From NCBI GenBank assembly GCA_000181795.3, contig CM012953.1, forward strand, positions 14,049,341 to 14,113,340: DNA of 64,000 nucleotides, read 5' to 3'. The notes beneath the pieces are model-generated. The model was not told the origin of the DNA, ran no database searches, and worked only from the letters and a program-made list of their open reading frames with translations. How positions within the stretch are numbered: position 1 is the first letter of the stretch; each line of letters starts with the position of its first letter. Source of the DNA: Trichinella spiralis (lineage: Eukaryota > Nematoda > Enoplea > Trichinellida > Trichinellidae). Positions 10,261 through 23,700 of this stretch are shown here, piece by piece. The translations under genes were made by a program, and so were the position numbers.

Positions 10261-11625
10261 ATGAGATTGTTGATATTTTCTCTACTCTGTACTTTGATAT
10301 TCTTTCATGCGAAAGGTTCATTTTCATAATTTTTTAAGTATGATCAAAAAGCAACATTTTGTTTAGGAGGAAGGCTGTTGATTGGAAGGCCGTTGAGCAT
10401 GAATGCTCGAGAAGCTATTCTAAATTATCACAACAAGTTGCGACAAGATTTAGCAAATGGAAATGTACATGATCAACCAAAGGCGGTGAACATGCAAAAA
10501 TTGGTTTGTTTACAAAAGTAAACATCATTCGTCGATTATATTCTGTAAATGAATATTTTTTGAAGAAATGGTCAAAAGCACTTGCTGAAAAGGCTCTTGC
10601 GTGGGCATCGAAATGCAATTATCAGCATTCAGATCTTAAATCGTACTGTGGAACTGCCGGATTTTATAATGTCGGAGAAAATATTGCTTACGCTTCAATA
10701 AGCAATGAAAATATAGAAGATGAAAGTGAGGTAATTAGATTGATGAAAGAAACGGCACAAAGTTGGTGGGATGAATACAAATATTACCGTTATGATACGA
10801 GAGGTTGCAGTCGCGTCTGTTCTCACTACACTCAGGTAAAATACTTCTTTTTTACAATTATTTCTTACTTTACTTTTTTACTTGTTCCAGATGGCCAGTG
10901 CTACAGTACATAAAGTTGGTTGTGCATTCACTGTGTGCCAGCCCCTCAGTAGAGTAAGATGGAGCGGTCGTGCCTATTTTATGGTCTGCAATTATGGAAA
11001 TGGGTAATCTACCAAAACTTATATTTTTTTAATATGATTTAATTTTAATTTATGTTCTATATTAGAGATAACTGGAGTAATCGACCTCCATATATTACTG
11101 GCTCAGAAATGAAATGTCCACCAACATATGCAACTGTTGAAAATGGCTTGTGTAGTAAGTACTAACATTGATTTTTATAATACTGATAATACTATTTTTG
11201 AACAAAAAGTTATTTAAAATAAAAATGTTTCTCGTTTTCAAAAATTTTAAAACATTACACAATTTCAGATGCGCATTTTTCATAAGTTACTCAAATTGCA
11301 ATGTCTCACAGTTTAACTCATGATAAGGACAGTGTTGAATTTTACATGAATTCTCCTACTCTATTAATTATGTCAAAACTGATTGCACTGTAAACACTAT
11401 TTTTTAAAATTACTAATCATCATTATAATATTATAATGCTTTATTTGCCTTTTTGTTACAGGTGGGAGAAGAAAGTTGCCGAAGCATTTGTGCATAGACG
11501 TCGAAAGTAAAGAAAACTGTCAGTTTTGGAAAAGAAGTGGTAATTGCAAAAAATGTGGAAATATCTTTTATCAATTTATGAGAGAAAATTGCCCTGCAAC
11601 ATGCGGTGTGTGTAAAACAAAGTGA
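10261..11625 (+). CDS. Secreted CAP (SCP/TAPS) domain protein with C-terminal ShK domain
   Basis: Six exons with consistent phase: 10261-10315, 10367-10503, 10566-10835, 10891-11003, 11066-11154, 11462-11625; 275 residues. Residues 1-18 (MRLLIFSLLCTLIFF) are a signal peptide. The CAP domain (about 30-215) starts AILNYHNKLRQDLANG and keeps the four cavity residues H85, E102 (VGENIAY), E134 (WWDEY) and H151 (SHYTQ). The CAP1 signature after HYTQ reads MASAT instead of the usual MVWA, losing its tryptophan. CAP2 is recognisable as VCNYGNGDNW. The last exon adds an ShK domain (232-272) with the CxD...C..W...G.C...C..TCG.C pattern and one extra Cys (C253). Such proteins are exported; in parasitic nematodes they are commonly excreted or secreted. 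Function of this member is unknown. Its transcription direction matches the collagen, but spacing argues against an operon. Confidence 0.92.
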
Positions 11626-13284
11626 ATTGCACAAGATATTTTAGACGAACATACTAAATAGTATTAGTAATATTAAATTCATGTTATGTGATAAATGCTA
11701 ATTTTATTAATCCTTTATATTTGTTGCTATTATATTACAAAAAATTGAAATTCAGGGGATTATTTCTATTTCCAAAACAACAGATTGCTTCAAACTTTGC
11801 ATAATTCAATTTGTATAGTAGGCTACAAAAGCAGCATAATTCCGCCTAATTTATTTACATGTTTAGATGTTGTCATAAATAACATTTTCATTTGTATATA
11901 TTTAAAAACTAGCATTTCTGTAAACAGTAGAATTTATGTTATATAAAATATTTTTTTTAATAGATTACGAATTATCAAATTTGCGTAATTATTGATTATA
12001 ATCAAAGATGTTGACAAAATTATTAAAAAGCGTAACATTCAAATTGATGATTAAGTTGTAAAACATTATAAAATCAAAATTATTTAAACCATACAAAATT
12101 GCAACTGCTAAGTACAGTTAGAAGCAGGCTAATTTGATTGAACATCTTAGTCTGAAATTGAAATATATAACTTTGTATTTTATAGTTCAATTGAGTAATT
12201 TCATTTTAAAGATAAAATTATGTATTTATTATTATTTGATTAGGAAAATGATGCAAATCATTGTTGAAAAATAAACCTGCCTATATTTGAAGTTATTTAT
12301 CACTTTTTGTTTGTATTAAAAAAAACAAATAAATATCTGAAAGCCCAAAACAATGGACTATTTTAATAAAAGGAATCCTTACGACGACGTTTAAACTTTG
12401 TGTAGCAATGACTTATAAAAAAATGTAACAAAATAGAATTACCACTGTAAAATAGAATATTATTTTTTTAATACTTTTTATTACTTATTATAAGTAATTA
12501 TTATTTCAAAAAGTAAAAATCACTTATAGAATATCAATCAATCAAGAGCAGCAATACACATTATTCATGCAGAAAAAAAATATGCAAACGATTTTAATTT
12601 TCCAATTTATTTCATTTCACAAATTTTTTAAACAAATTTTATTGATCACCAGTAAACATGAAGAAATATTTATTGTACTGATTTATTTTGATTTTCAATT
12701 TAAAATATACATCATAGGTGTTGTTGAAGATTACTTTTTAAAAAATTTAAATTTGCTAACGTTAAAACTACGGCAACGATATACATCTAATCAACCAGAG
12801 GACAATTATCTTATTTTTAGCACACAACATGGGGCAATTTTTTTTATCAAAAATAGTTACAGCTTTCTTTGTACAGACGGCATTGTAAAATAAATAAATA
12901 ACTGCAGAAACGAGCGGAAATTATAATAATTCCTTGCTACTTTGTCAAGATGCATCCATTCTGGAAATTTAGAAAAAAGACCACAATAACGCAGAATCCA
13001 GTCTATGCATGCTTTCTGTATTTCCCATAAAATGGAAATAAATTTTTTGAAAAAAATTGAATATAACAATATGCTAAGAGCAGTAGCGCATGCAAAAAGT
13101 TGGCAGAAATGTAGGTCTGCCTCTTTGACGCTTTTGCTCGAAGTCATCACTTTTCCAAAGGCTAGGCAAGTTAATCGTTTTCAAAAATCTCCATCGTCCT
13201 GATTCTTGCCATTGTGTTCGTTTCAAGAAAAGTGAAAACTAGCCCATTACAATGTGACAAAATTGGGTTATCAAATGATTATAA
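11626..13284. other. AT-rich intergenic region
   Basis: No gene seen between the CAP gene and the collagen. The open frame at 12567-12893 is rich in Ile, Phe and Lys from AT-rich sequence and shows no domain. The last 400 bases are somewhat GC-richer and probably hold upstream control sequence of the collagen. Confidence 0.55.
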
Positions 13285-13292
13285 TATAAAAG
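13285..13292 (+). promoter_or_regulatory. TATA box of collagen gene
   Basis: TATAAAAG lies 37 nt before the collagen ATG at 13329, implying a leader of roughly 10-15 nt. TATA boxes close to the ATG are common in strongly expressed cuticle collagen genes. Confidence 0.6.
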
Positions 13293-13328
13293 CATTTTCC
13301 AAAGTTCGTTTCAAGGCTTCGAAAGAAA

Positions 13329-14626
13329 ATGCTGAACGAAAAACATCTAGTGATACATCCACCTCATCAGTATAGTCAAGCTGTAAAAGAGGCTGAACAA
13401 TTTCGACTGATTGCTTTCATTGCAGTTGTTCTTAGCACTGCTACCGTTGCAGCGTGCATTATAAGCGTGCCTTGGATGTACAGTTATCTTCAAACTGTAC
13501 AATCTGAACTGGAAGATGAAATTAATTTCTGTCAGTCCAGAACAAACGACTTGCAAGGAGAAATTGGCATGATTGTCAATGGAATGAATAGAAGAGAAAA
13601 ACGTAGAGCTTTGTTTGTCAGACCTACAAGAGGATCGAACTACGCTGCACCCATATATCAAAAAGTTTCTGCATACAGTGTTAATGATTATGCGAAAGAA
13701 GCATCACGACAACAAGGCTATTCAACTGCTGCGGATGTTTGTCCACCATCGTGTTACACATCCGGTGCTCAGCAAAATGGCGCAAGTGGAGGAGGAGCTT
13801 ATGGAGCCGCAATTGAACTTCCCAAACCAGGAGATATTTGTAAGTAGAATGTTGGTAATTTGAGCAAATTCACTTATGTCAATTATTAAATGTTTATTTT
13901 TTACCGGTAAACAAACAACCTTTTCGCTAGACATTATGGATATTTGTATTGACATCTATCAATTAATTAATTTCATCAGAAACTTCAAACTTTTGCACCT
14001 CTTTTGGTTGCTTTTATTTATTCTTCTACATAGGCTGTACATGCCATCAAGGACCAGCTGGTCCACCAGGACCTCCCGGCCCAAGTGGACAGGACGGTGA
14101 AGACGGTCTACCTGGAATGCCAGGCAAACCAGGCAAAAATGCAACGCCTGGATCTCATCAACCAATCCCGGCGCCACCTTGTATAAAATGTTTGGAAGCT
14201 GCTCCAGGACCACCTGGAAGACCCGGTCCTCCAGGATTACGGGGTGAACCTGGGAATCCTGGTAAAGATGGAATTAGCAGTTATGTCAGTGAACCTGGTC
14301 CTCCTGGTCCTCCTGGCTTACCAGGTCAACCTGGAAGACTCGGCCGTCAAGGTTACCGTGGCGCTCCTGGTAAACTAATTTACAGACCAGGTCCACCGGG
14401 AAAACCAGGATTACCAGGACCAATGGGTCCCCCAGGATGCCAAGGAAACAGAGGGCTGAATGGAAAGCCTGGTTCTCCTGGTGACATTGGCATGCCTGGA
14501 GAGCCTGGATATCCTGGTCATGCAGGCCAGGCAGGCCAGAGAGGTCCAATGGGAGACATGGGCACCACTGGTGTTACTGGATCTTGTTCACACTGTCCGC
14601 CCCCAAGAACCGCTCCTGGGTATTAA
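13329..14626 (+). CDS. Cuticle collagen
   Basis: Two exons, 13329-13839 and 14034-14626, phase consistent; 367 residues. Residues 22-78 form the nematode cuticle-collagen N-terminal domain with a single membrane/signal-anchor segment (about 26-48, [20 protein letters not shown]). RREKRR at 88-93 is the subtilisin-like processing site. A Cys cluster (CPPSC, then CCTC at 171-174) precedes Gly-X-Y repeats from about 177 to 353. The repeats are broken by CIKC-containing and [10 protein letters not shown] segments and end with CSHCPPP. The Cys pairs flanking each helical block are expected to make inter-chain bonds. The product is secreted by the hypodermis, trimerises and is cross-linked in the cuticle. 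The 3' end faces the KChIP-like gene; stop codons are 568 nt apart. Confidence 0.96.
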
Positions 14627-14702
14627 TCTATTTATTTCTGAATGCATCGTAGCTCATTTCGTACTACTACTCGTTTATATCAAAAATATACTTCGCTCAC
14701 TT

Positions 14703-14708
14703 AATAAA
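14703..14708 (+). terminator. Polyadenylation signal of collagen gene
   Basis: AATAAA 77 nt after the collagen stop codon; a second copy lies near 14854. The nearer one is the likelier signal. Confidence 0.45.
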
Positions 14709-15194
14709 TGTAGAATTATTACAATGAATTGCGTAAAATGTCAAACTGAAATAGAACAACAAATAATATGTCTTGACTTGTTTTATTATTAAATTGACTT
14801 GTTTCTTTACAGTAATATTTTATTAAAGCAATAATAATATTCTGTGCAACAAGCAATAAAAGCCGTGGAGCAATTGGGTATTTAAAAGCAAACCATTGGA
14901 ACTAGAAAATGAAAATTACAAAATGTGTAATGTTTAATCTGAAAACTTATAATTGCATTAAATAAAATTTAAAAGTAACTTTTCAGTGATAAAAAAAATT
15001 AAACAAAACAAACAATTCATTTAAATTGCAGTGAATAAAAGTGAAAAAGTGTGAACATATTTCGAAGCGAATTTGTTTGCAAAATGTTGACAAGCGGCAG
15101 CATTGAAAATTTTTTTTAACAATAATAAATTTTCTTAATTTAATGCTTATTATGGACAGGGAAATAATGTCAACAAGTCGTTGTCCACTGGAAT
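14709..15194. other. Convergent intergenic region
   Basis: AT-rich sequence between the ends of the collagen (+) and the KChIP-like gene (-). It must hold both 3' ends. On the minus strand an AATAAG hexamer (about 15146-15151) follows the KChIP stop. No other structure seen. Confidence 0.5.
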
Positions 15195-18100
15195 TCACAG
15201 AATGAGCCAGTCCAAACTGGAGATGGAATGCAACAGTTGCATGTCCTAACGTTTAGAACAAGCTTTAAAATATGAGAAATGCGTCATGCATGCAAAATAA
15301 AGCAATATAAACATATATTCAAGAAATTTTTTGAATAATATGCGCAAACCAAGAAGCGTATATAAGCAAATAAATAAAAATATTTATATATCTATATTAC
15401 TTTTGTAAACATATGAAAAAATAATTTTTATATGCCACAGTAAGCAGCTCCTTGTTATACAAAAAAAACTGAAGTGAAAATAATGGATGTACGGAATTAG
15501 TGAAATAAAATAATATTAAATAATTTATTTAATAAAATGACAAACATGAAGTCAAATCAATTAATATTTCCGACCTAACTAAAAGAATAAATAGACTTGA
15601 AAGAAAACAAAAGAGAAGAATGGATAGATGAAATAAATCAGTAAAAAAAGTAGAAATGATGATTTTAATTTAGAAAAGAGACAAGAATAATAATTTCTTG
15701 TTATACAAATAGAATCGATGATCGACTCATACAGATTCAGTCGGATGATTAGTAATGAAGTGAATTATTTAAAATATGTATTTATGAAATTGGCCTGTTT
15801 AACTACTTTAAACAAAACAATTAATCATAATTCAGATATTATAATATTGGCAATATTAAATTTTGCCAGATGAGGAAAAAAGAAGAAAAACACAAAAGCA
15901 TAAGCGTGAAGTAGAAAGAAAATACTCACTTGCATGCAAACATCAATAAATTGCTGTTCGCCAATCGCACCTTCGCCACGTTCGTCCAATTTCTGGAGAA
16001 AAGAATTTTAATTTTAATTTTGAAAAAATTTTAATATTACAGCTAGAATCTGTTTGATGTGCCAGTTGATTGCAGTTTGGTTGCGCTCAAAAGTCACATC
16101 CACACCATTGAGTTCATAAATGGACGTTACGATAACTAGCAAATCCGAATCGCTAATAACTTGATCTTTATTGATATCATACAAATGAAACAGCCATCGA
16201 ATTTTATCTTCAGTTGTTCCATAGTAAAGCTTCGACAACGGAACCATAACACGCTTAATATATTTAACAACTGTTAAACAACTGAATATTGACCATATGC
16301 AATAATAATTGCAATTACCAACAATTCTAAGTAATCTGAATTTTCTCCGCCAAGTGAATTGAATATATTGTCAGCATAGGTAAAACTAACTATAATAAAA
16401 ATAATTCCCATCAATATTAAATACAATATATCAAGTTATTATGTATTTTAATAATTCCATTTTGGATAATAATTCATTAAGAGATTTGATTTATTTTGAT
16501 TATTTTCATTTTATACTGTTTTCAATAAGAAAAATTTTGCATAATACTGCTGCTTTTTGAATAGTTTCAAAAATACATTTCAATCAGATGAAATGTGGAA
16601 AATTTTGCAATCGTAATGTTGTGCATTATATTAAAAAAGTTAGTCTGCTTTGAAAGCACTGTTACCTGAATTTGGAAATACTTCGGCAAATGTTCTCCGA
16701 AACTGTTTCCTCGTAATGATGCCATTTGGAAAAGCCTTGAAAAAAATTTTTTTTTATTTATTAAAAATTTTTACAACAAATGAAAAGTATTCATATTTTG
16801 TCAAAACAATAAGTCATCGTAAAATTCAAAGCAGCTATTATTATTATTATTATACATGACAGTTTACACAAATGTATAAAAATCTATTTTCAGAAAGAAA
16901 GCTTAAGCAACATAAACAGAAAATTTGTAATTTTGAAAAAAGTGAAAAAAAGAATGATACAATCAAATTCACCTGCTTTAAATGAATATACAAATTGCTC
17001 AGCTCGTGAATTTGTCGTGTAACGTCAAAAAGACAAGTCAACTCTTCAGGAGGTAATAAATTCAAACGAATCGGTTCATAAATTTCTTTGCCTAAAATAT
17101 TCATCGAATAATGTTTAAAGTTACAAAACAACATTTACGTGTACTAAATTTATTTAATCAAAGCAAACAATTAATACATTAAACAACCATTGATAGAAGG
17201 TGTATAATTTTAATTGCAAACTTATTATCTACTATAATTATCGTTGAAGTTAAATTTGATGATATAAAATGAACAATTTGTAAAATTGAAATGTCACAAA
17301 AATTTAATTTTATATTACTGAACAAAGGGAAACAAAATTTTTATTAAAACAACAATAAAATCAATAAATATTCTTATTAGACAACATTTACATTGTAGCA
17401 TTAAAAACATAACTTATACAAAGACATAGATATTAATTGAAATTGAACTTCTCATTGCTCATGCTTGTCGCAAAAATAAAACAAAAATAATTTTAATTTG
17501 GGTTAAACTAATAATTAACTCTTCCAACTGTGTCAAAAGTATAAAACAACTGTGAAAAAATGAATTTTCTTCTTATAAAAGCTTTAACATGAAAAAATGC
17601 CTTCATCCCAGTTGTACACGTTGAGGATAGCTTTAAATGCTTTAGCCATAAAATGTTATATTAAAAAAGACAGAAATATTTATTTTGTACATTTTTTAAC
17701 TTCATTAATCAACGACGTAACATAAAATTAGCATTTAATTTAAAAACTATTTTTCTTTTCATATTCATAAAATAAAAAATTATTGAAATAGAAAACGTTG
17801 CAATTTATCATCATCATATTCTTATCAATTGTTGAAATTTTTTTACAGTAACTTTTTCATATCACTAAAGTAAATATTAAAAATAAGAAGCATTTGTTTG
17901 TTTTGATTTTACTGTGAGATTACAACTATACAATCAGCCTATTAATTATTCTTAATTGTAATAAAATCAGTCCATTAGCTTCTTTTTTTTAAATAATTCA
18001 TGTTCAAATTGTTCAAACAAATTCTCAAATCAAGAAATCAAATTCGAAAAAAAAACAATAAATTCAAATTAATTATTAAACTGTTTATTGAAAAATTTTG

Positions 18101-20518
18101 ATAATTTATTTCATTGTTCCAAAATATTTACCATTTAAGATTTTTTTAAATTTATAGATTCAAAAATAAATGAAAATTTTAAAGAAAAATTATCACAAAC
18201 AATTATTGCACTATTTTAGATTTGAAACTGAAATTTATTTCTAACTTTGTTAAACTTACAACAATTAAAATTTCCCAAATTGTTGATATATATTTTTTCA
18301 TAAAATATGCCTATTAATATTAGTTTCATATGTGAAAATGATTAATATGCAGGGTTGTGCTTTTTATTAATGGTATGTTGCAGAAAAACAAGTAAAATTG
18401 ATTGATGCGAATGTTTGAAGCGTTTGATATTTGCAACGGTTTCAAATTTACATCAGTGCAAGAAGGAAAAATTTGATATATTTTCCAAGACTGCAGTGTG
18501 AAATGCTACTCCTTTTTACAGCGTGACGCAACTAAAACCGGAACTAACGTTAATTATTCAAACCAACAACTTACAACTCCTTCAACTTATGCATATTTCA
18601 ATGGTACAACGATGATGTTATACATAATGGAATAATTGGAAAATTAAGAAATTAATTTCGCATTATAAAAAATAATAATTAATTCAGAATCTTACAATAA
18701 TGAAAACTTACAGATTGAAGCTTCAAAAAAAAACACATCCATTGTGAAACACACACGCATATTTCTAGTTAATTTGAAAAAAAAATTAATATTGCATTTC
18801 GAAGCTGATAAACAAAACGCATATTTTATTGCATCGTTACAAATATTGCGCACGCAATTGCATGTAAAAATATTAATTGACCACAAGATTACGATTGATA
18901 TTATTTTGCTTGTTTGTTTGCTTTGAAAATTCACATGCAATTCCAATGAAAGCAATTGAAATGCTTCAATGAAACAATTCGGTGGTTAATAATTGAAACT
19001 TGTATAAGATAAAAATAAATTTCAAAGATAGCAGTATCGGTTTAAATTTTAAAATTACGCCTAATTACAATGCAAAAGTTCTGTTTTATCGCCAGAAAAG
19101 ATCAATAAATGCAACTGAATTTGACGCTGAAAGAATTGCCGATTAGGAGAAATAATTTTGATTAGTATGATTAGCAATAAAAACAATATAAATTTGCGGA
19201 AAATCAATAATTAACAATCTAATTTGGAAAAGATGAAAAAGATTCAAATAAACGATGTGCAGTTGCAATTTGCAGATAAATTCATGTGTGAAAACTCAAA
19301 TTAGCTTGCATAGTCTTTTGAAAGAGAACCAAAAAAGAATTTTTTTAATTCAAAGGACAAAAAACAAACAAATATATATATATATATTATTTATTTATTT
19401 ATTTCATAAATAGATGAAGATTAAATAAAATTAGACAATTACATAATTGCTATTGGAATAGCGAAATGAGACGAACTTCTTTCACAATATTCAAAGCAAT
19501 TGACAACAACAACAGTGTGAGTGTTTCAGCTTGAACTCTTGATTTCATGTTCATCATGATTAATCTTCTTTCCTTTTTTTATTTTAATAAAAAGTTTAAT
19601 TTTTTAAAGCAATTTTTTGAAATTGTTTAAAACTACAATTAAAGAACAACTGCGAATTAATATTTGCAACTTGAATCAGAAGAAGAAAATTAATTTTCAA
19701 TTATACCATTTTCATTTAGATCGAATAAAATGAACAAACAACAAAAGATGTAATCAATTAACAGTACTGAATTTCAATTGCAAGCTCTTTGTTTTCCATT
19801 AATATATACATAACCAAATTATGTAAGTGTTGTTTCAGTTAAATTTTGAAATATAAATTTGAATAGAAAAACAAAACAACTCGATAAAATCAATTATTTC
19901 AAATCTTTGCAACTTTAAAAAAATGCGAATTTAATCAATTTTGTTCACTGAAATTATCCGACCAGATAAATCTACTTTGTAATATTATTATATCAGTCCC
20001 TTCTTCAAACGAGCAGTCAATGCAGCTAATAACTCAGCTTTTGCTCGTTGATGTTGAAAAAGTAAGGAATAATTAAAAAAAAAAGAAAAGAAATCTACTG
20101 CACACATTCATCATTATCATCAGTTTTGAACAGTGTCCCTCAATGGAATTGGAAAATTACCCATTAACAGATATGTGTCAGATTGAGAGAGGGTTAAAAC
20201 TGCGTGCATACATTTGAAACGAAACTGAATAAAAGTATTCATTATTGATTTGCAATTATATGTAAAAAAAATTCGTTTAAAGAACGGATATGGAAAATAA
20301 GAGAAAAATATGATTTATCTAATGTACATTTATTGAAACACGAAGCAACTAGTAATAGAAAGAGATTTTTTTTCAATCATCGTCATTATACACACATATA
20401 TATTAGTTATGTTGGGTATTATGATTGTGATGATGATTATGATGATAAATGTTAGCTTACCGAAATTTTCCTTAGCACGAGCAATTTTAGCCAACTCTTT
20501 TGCTAAATAAGAGCCCAT
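15195..20518 (-). CDS. Neuronal calcium sensor / Kv channel-interacting protein (KChIP)-like EF-hand protein
   Basis: Seven exons on the minus strand, 5' to 3': 20461-20518, 16973-17091, 16666-16735, 16319-16389, 16041-16253, 15930-15992, 15195-15245. All junctions are GT-AG and keep phase; 214 residues. N-terminus MGSYLAKEL could be N-myristoylated, but the site is not a strong consensus. The NCS layout is clear: a CPxG-type EF1 region AFPNGIITRKQF (60-71), FTYADNIFNSL (85-95), GTTEDKIRWLFHLYDINKD (118-136), ILAKLDERGEGAIGEQQF (175-192) and the C-terminal helix LLHSISSLDWL. EF3 (D132-N134-D136...D143) is the only loop close to canonical. EF2 lacks acidic ligands (S94 first) and EF4 ends in Gln191 with Arg182 at position 3. 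The family binds Kv4 channels or other membrane partners in neurons. Whether it is a true KChIP or another NCS member is open. Confidence 0.82.
17092..20460 (-). other. Large first intron of the KChIP-like gene
   Basis: A 3.4-kb AT-rich intron separates exon 1 from the rest, while the other introns are mostly 48-280 nt (684 nt before the last exon). No coding sequence or RNA gene seen in it; short (TA) and (ATT) runs only. Large first introns often hold regulatory elements, but I recognise none. Confidence 0.55.
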
Positions 20519-20780
20519 TGGTGATTGGTGATCAAGTTAAACAATCATTTGAATGAAATTTTTGATGAAACAGAAGCTTACGAGAGAGAGAGAGATGAAT
20601 AAAGCAAAAGAATAAAAATTTATACGTAAACGGACAAATGTTCACTGCCGTCGTTAATTTCACGATTGGCGCTAATCAGCCAATAAGATTTGCAAACGAC
20701 AAGCAGAAAAATTCCAATCCGGCTGCTCGCGACCACCGATCTCTGCTACTTGTAGCGCCTCTTTTCAAAGCACCATAAGA
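20519..20780 (-). promoter_or_regulatory. Probable promoter of the KChIP-like gene
   Basis: Reading the minus strand, TATAAA (20619-20624) lies about 100 nt before the ATG. About 40 nt further upstream are two CCAAT-type boxes in opposite orientation, ATTGGC (20665-20670) and GCCAAT (20679-20684), 8 nt apart. The stretch 20640-20780 is clearly GC-richer than the surroundings. A (GA)n run sits at 20583-20594. The layout fits a core promoter; it is inferred from sequence only. Confidence 0.5.
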
Positions 20781-23700
20781 TGATGGATGATCAACAGCTG
20801 CAACAACTCTTTTCAATCTTTATCTCTTTTAAAAATGAAAGTTTAGGTCAAGTCAATAGCAATGCCAAAATTTGCAATTTTTATAATCTGCTGCTTTTTC
20901 CACCAATTAGCTACCCACCATCATCAAAGCATATAATGATAATCATAATAATGCAATTTTGAAAATATTTTCAAAATCAGTTCCATTTCAAAGAGTAAAA
21001 GATTAAAAATCAACTTTATTTCATTCAAATATAAACTTTAAAAATTATATAAAAGACAAAAGCTGCGTTGGAATAAAATGATTCGAACATTTCACAATAG
21101 TAATTAATACGGATAAAAAGGGAAATTAAATTTCACATTTTACAAAAAAACAAGAAAATTGAATATTTCATCTGAATCTGATTGATCAATAATTATCAGT
21201 ATTTTAGCAGTGTCAGTGGAAGTGGAAACTGAAAGAGGCAATGAAGTTTTGAAAATTTGCTACTATTTTTTTTAAATAAATTAGCATATTTTTACCATTG
21301 GGTAACAATAAAGAATGATTTGATAATTAAAAGTGAAGCTGAAAACAGTGCTCGTTTGAAATCGATACAAATTTAATTCTTTGTTTTTGCCATCTGAGCT
21401 GCTGTTCATCAAAATCCTTTCAATAAAACTTAATTAAGCAATGCGCAATGCTTAATACTAAGAATTTTCACTACGAGATCACTGCTCTATTTTTGTGCTT
21501 TATTTTGAAATTTTTACTAAAAATAAACAACAAATAATATAAAAGTTTATTTGAAAGTTACGGAAAATTTTGCAATTTTATTCAAATGATAATCAGGATC
21601 ATTTAATGCAAACAACTATTACGCATAAAAGTAAGAAAGTATGTGATGAAGTATTTTAGAAAGTTTTATGATTAAAATTGAAACAGCAATTGTAGATCAA
21701 GCTGATGAAAAATCAATTAAATCAAGTATGAAAAACAATCCCCATATACACAGCATTAAAGCGTATTAAGCATGTATAATAATATTTCTACACGACTGCT
21801 GTTGAACGTTGTTATTGTTGTTGTTGTTGGAGAAGAGTTTAAATGATTTTGACAATATCAACGGTAAAATTTTAAAATCTCGTTTGTAGAATATTAAAAA
21901 TTAAATTTGTTTTAATTTCAAAATGTTCGTAAATAGAATACAAAGCGTATTTACACTTTTAAACAACTTTTATCAAACAGTTGTTGTCTCTTATAGCTTT
22001 AATCTTTTCAATGGTCATTGATATTATTGATCAAGAATATTGTTACTGAAACTGCGAGTTGAAGTTCTTGCTTACTTATTTACAACAATATAAAATTCTA
22101 ATTATAACATTAAATGGAATGATTATGTGGAATATAAGCGCTTGTTGTAAAGGGAACAGTTTCAATTGATTGATCAATCACAACACTTGAAACTGTTGTT
22201 TTTCTATTGAAATACAAAACTGAAGCAAAATATACCAAGAAGCATCGGATAATGATAAAAATAAAAATAATAATAGAACTGGAAGAATATTAAGTGAAAA
22301 GTATCAATCAGTAGTTTTTTTTATCAAAACAATGGAAAAGTTTTTCGCTTATTTTTTTATTCATTGAAATGAGTATCATATGAAGAGTGAAGATAAAAAA
22401 GAATGAAATCAATCTATCATCTATCTGTCTATTCAGCAAAAATTTCCATTATCACTTTTCAACATTTTCTTTGTCACATAAATAAACTATATTTCAATAA
22501 AATTAAAATAATTTTAAAAACAGTTTTGTGTTAGTGTTTTTAAGTTTTAATAAATTTTCTCGTTTAATATAAATTAATATTGGAGATGATAAATGAAAAT
22601 TATAAATATCCAGTCAATAGTCTTTGTTTGTTTGTTATTTGGAATACATTTTTTAGCTTTAAGAAACAGAAAAAACAAAACGCTTGAAATGTTTGAAATT
22701 TTTGATTCTAAAATCAGAAAATCTTCCAGAGATGTTTTCAATTTAAATAAATTCCGATCTCTCTTTAAGTATATTGGACAATTGAAAAAGTTTTACTTTT
22801 TTTTCAAATCAAAGAATGCTCATCTGTAAACTTCAAGTAAAATTTAAATTTATTAAAATTACATTTATTGTAATGATCAGAGTATAAACAATTTTTTCTT
22901 TTTTTGTCATTATTATTATTATTGATGGTATTGTTATTGATGCAAATAATTTGGTGTGTTGCGAAAAATAATTTTCATAATAATAATAATAATAACAAAT
23001 GAAATGTGATCATTGATGCAAAATGATAATGATAATTTACGATTTATCGATGAAATTGATATATTCATTAATTACAGTTGAAAGTTTCGTAAAATCTTGA
23101 AGATACTATCGCTCAAGTGATGCGTTTGGAAAATCAAGTAGAAACTTTGCCATTTCATCAATGTCGTCGTAACTAAAAAAACATATATGCAATTTTAACC
23201 TTGACATATCACATGCAAAACTTTAACAAATAAGCTATAAATAAATTAAATTTGTTAAATTGCAACAGTGATCGATGGCTAACCGTTTGTTTACAAATGG
23301 AAATTTTCCACCTATCTTGTTAATTACAAAAGCACAGTAAAAGGGCCTTGAAAATAAATTTCACTCGAAATATACTTTGCAAAACTTTTAAATAAATAAT
23401 AAAAAATTAAATATTATTACAATGAACTTTTGCAATTGTACTTGCATTTGTACCGGTGATTTGCAACTTTTAAAAATTGAACAATTACAAAAGTGCAAAA
23501 GTGTATTTTGATGTTTTTTCCGATTGTGAATAAAAATATTGTTTTGCAGTATTTTACAAAACAGAAAAAAATGCATTACAAAAAAATTGTTAACTTTGTT
23601 AATTGATCATCTTAATTTTAAATTTAAAATAAATAAAAATTAACTGACAACATGATTTATTTATGTTTCAAATTTTGACACGTTTTTCCACAGTGAGGAC

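Noticed and set aside
12567-12893. 108-residue open frame as a gene
   Set aside because: Ile/Phe/Lys-rich composition from AT-rich DNA, no domain, no promoter or splice context.
10261-14626. CAP gene and collagen as an operon
   Set aside because: They are 1.7 kb apart and the collagen has its own TATA box near the ATG.
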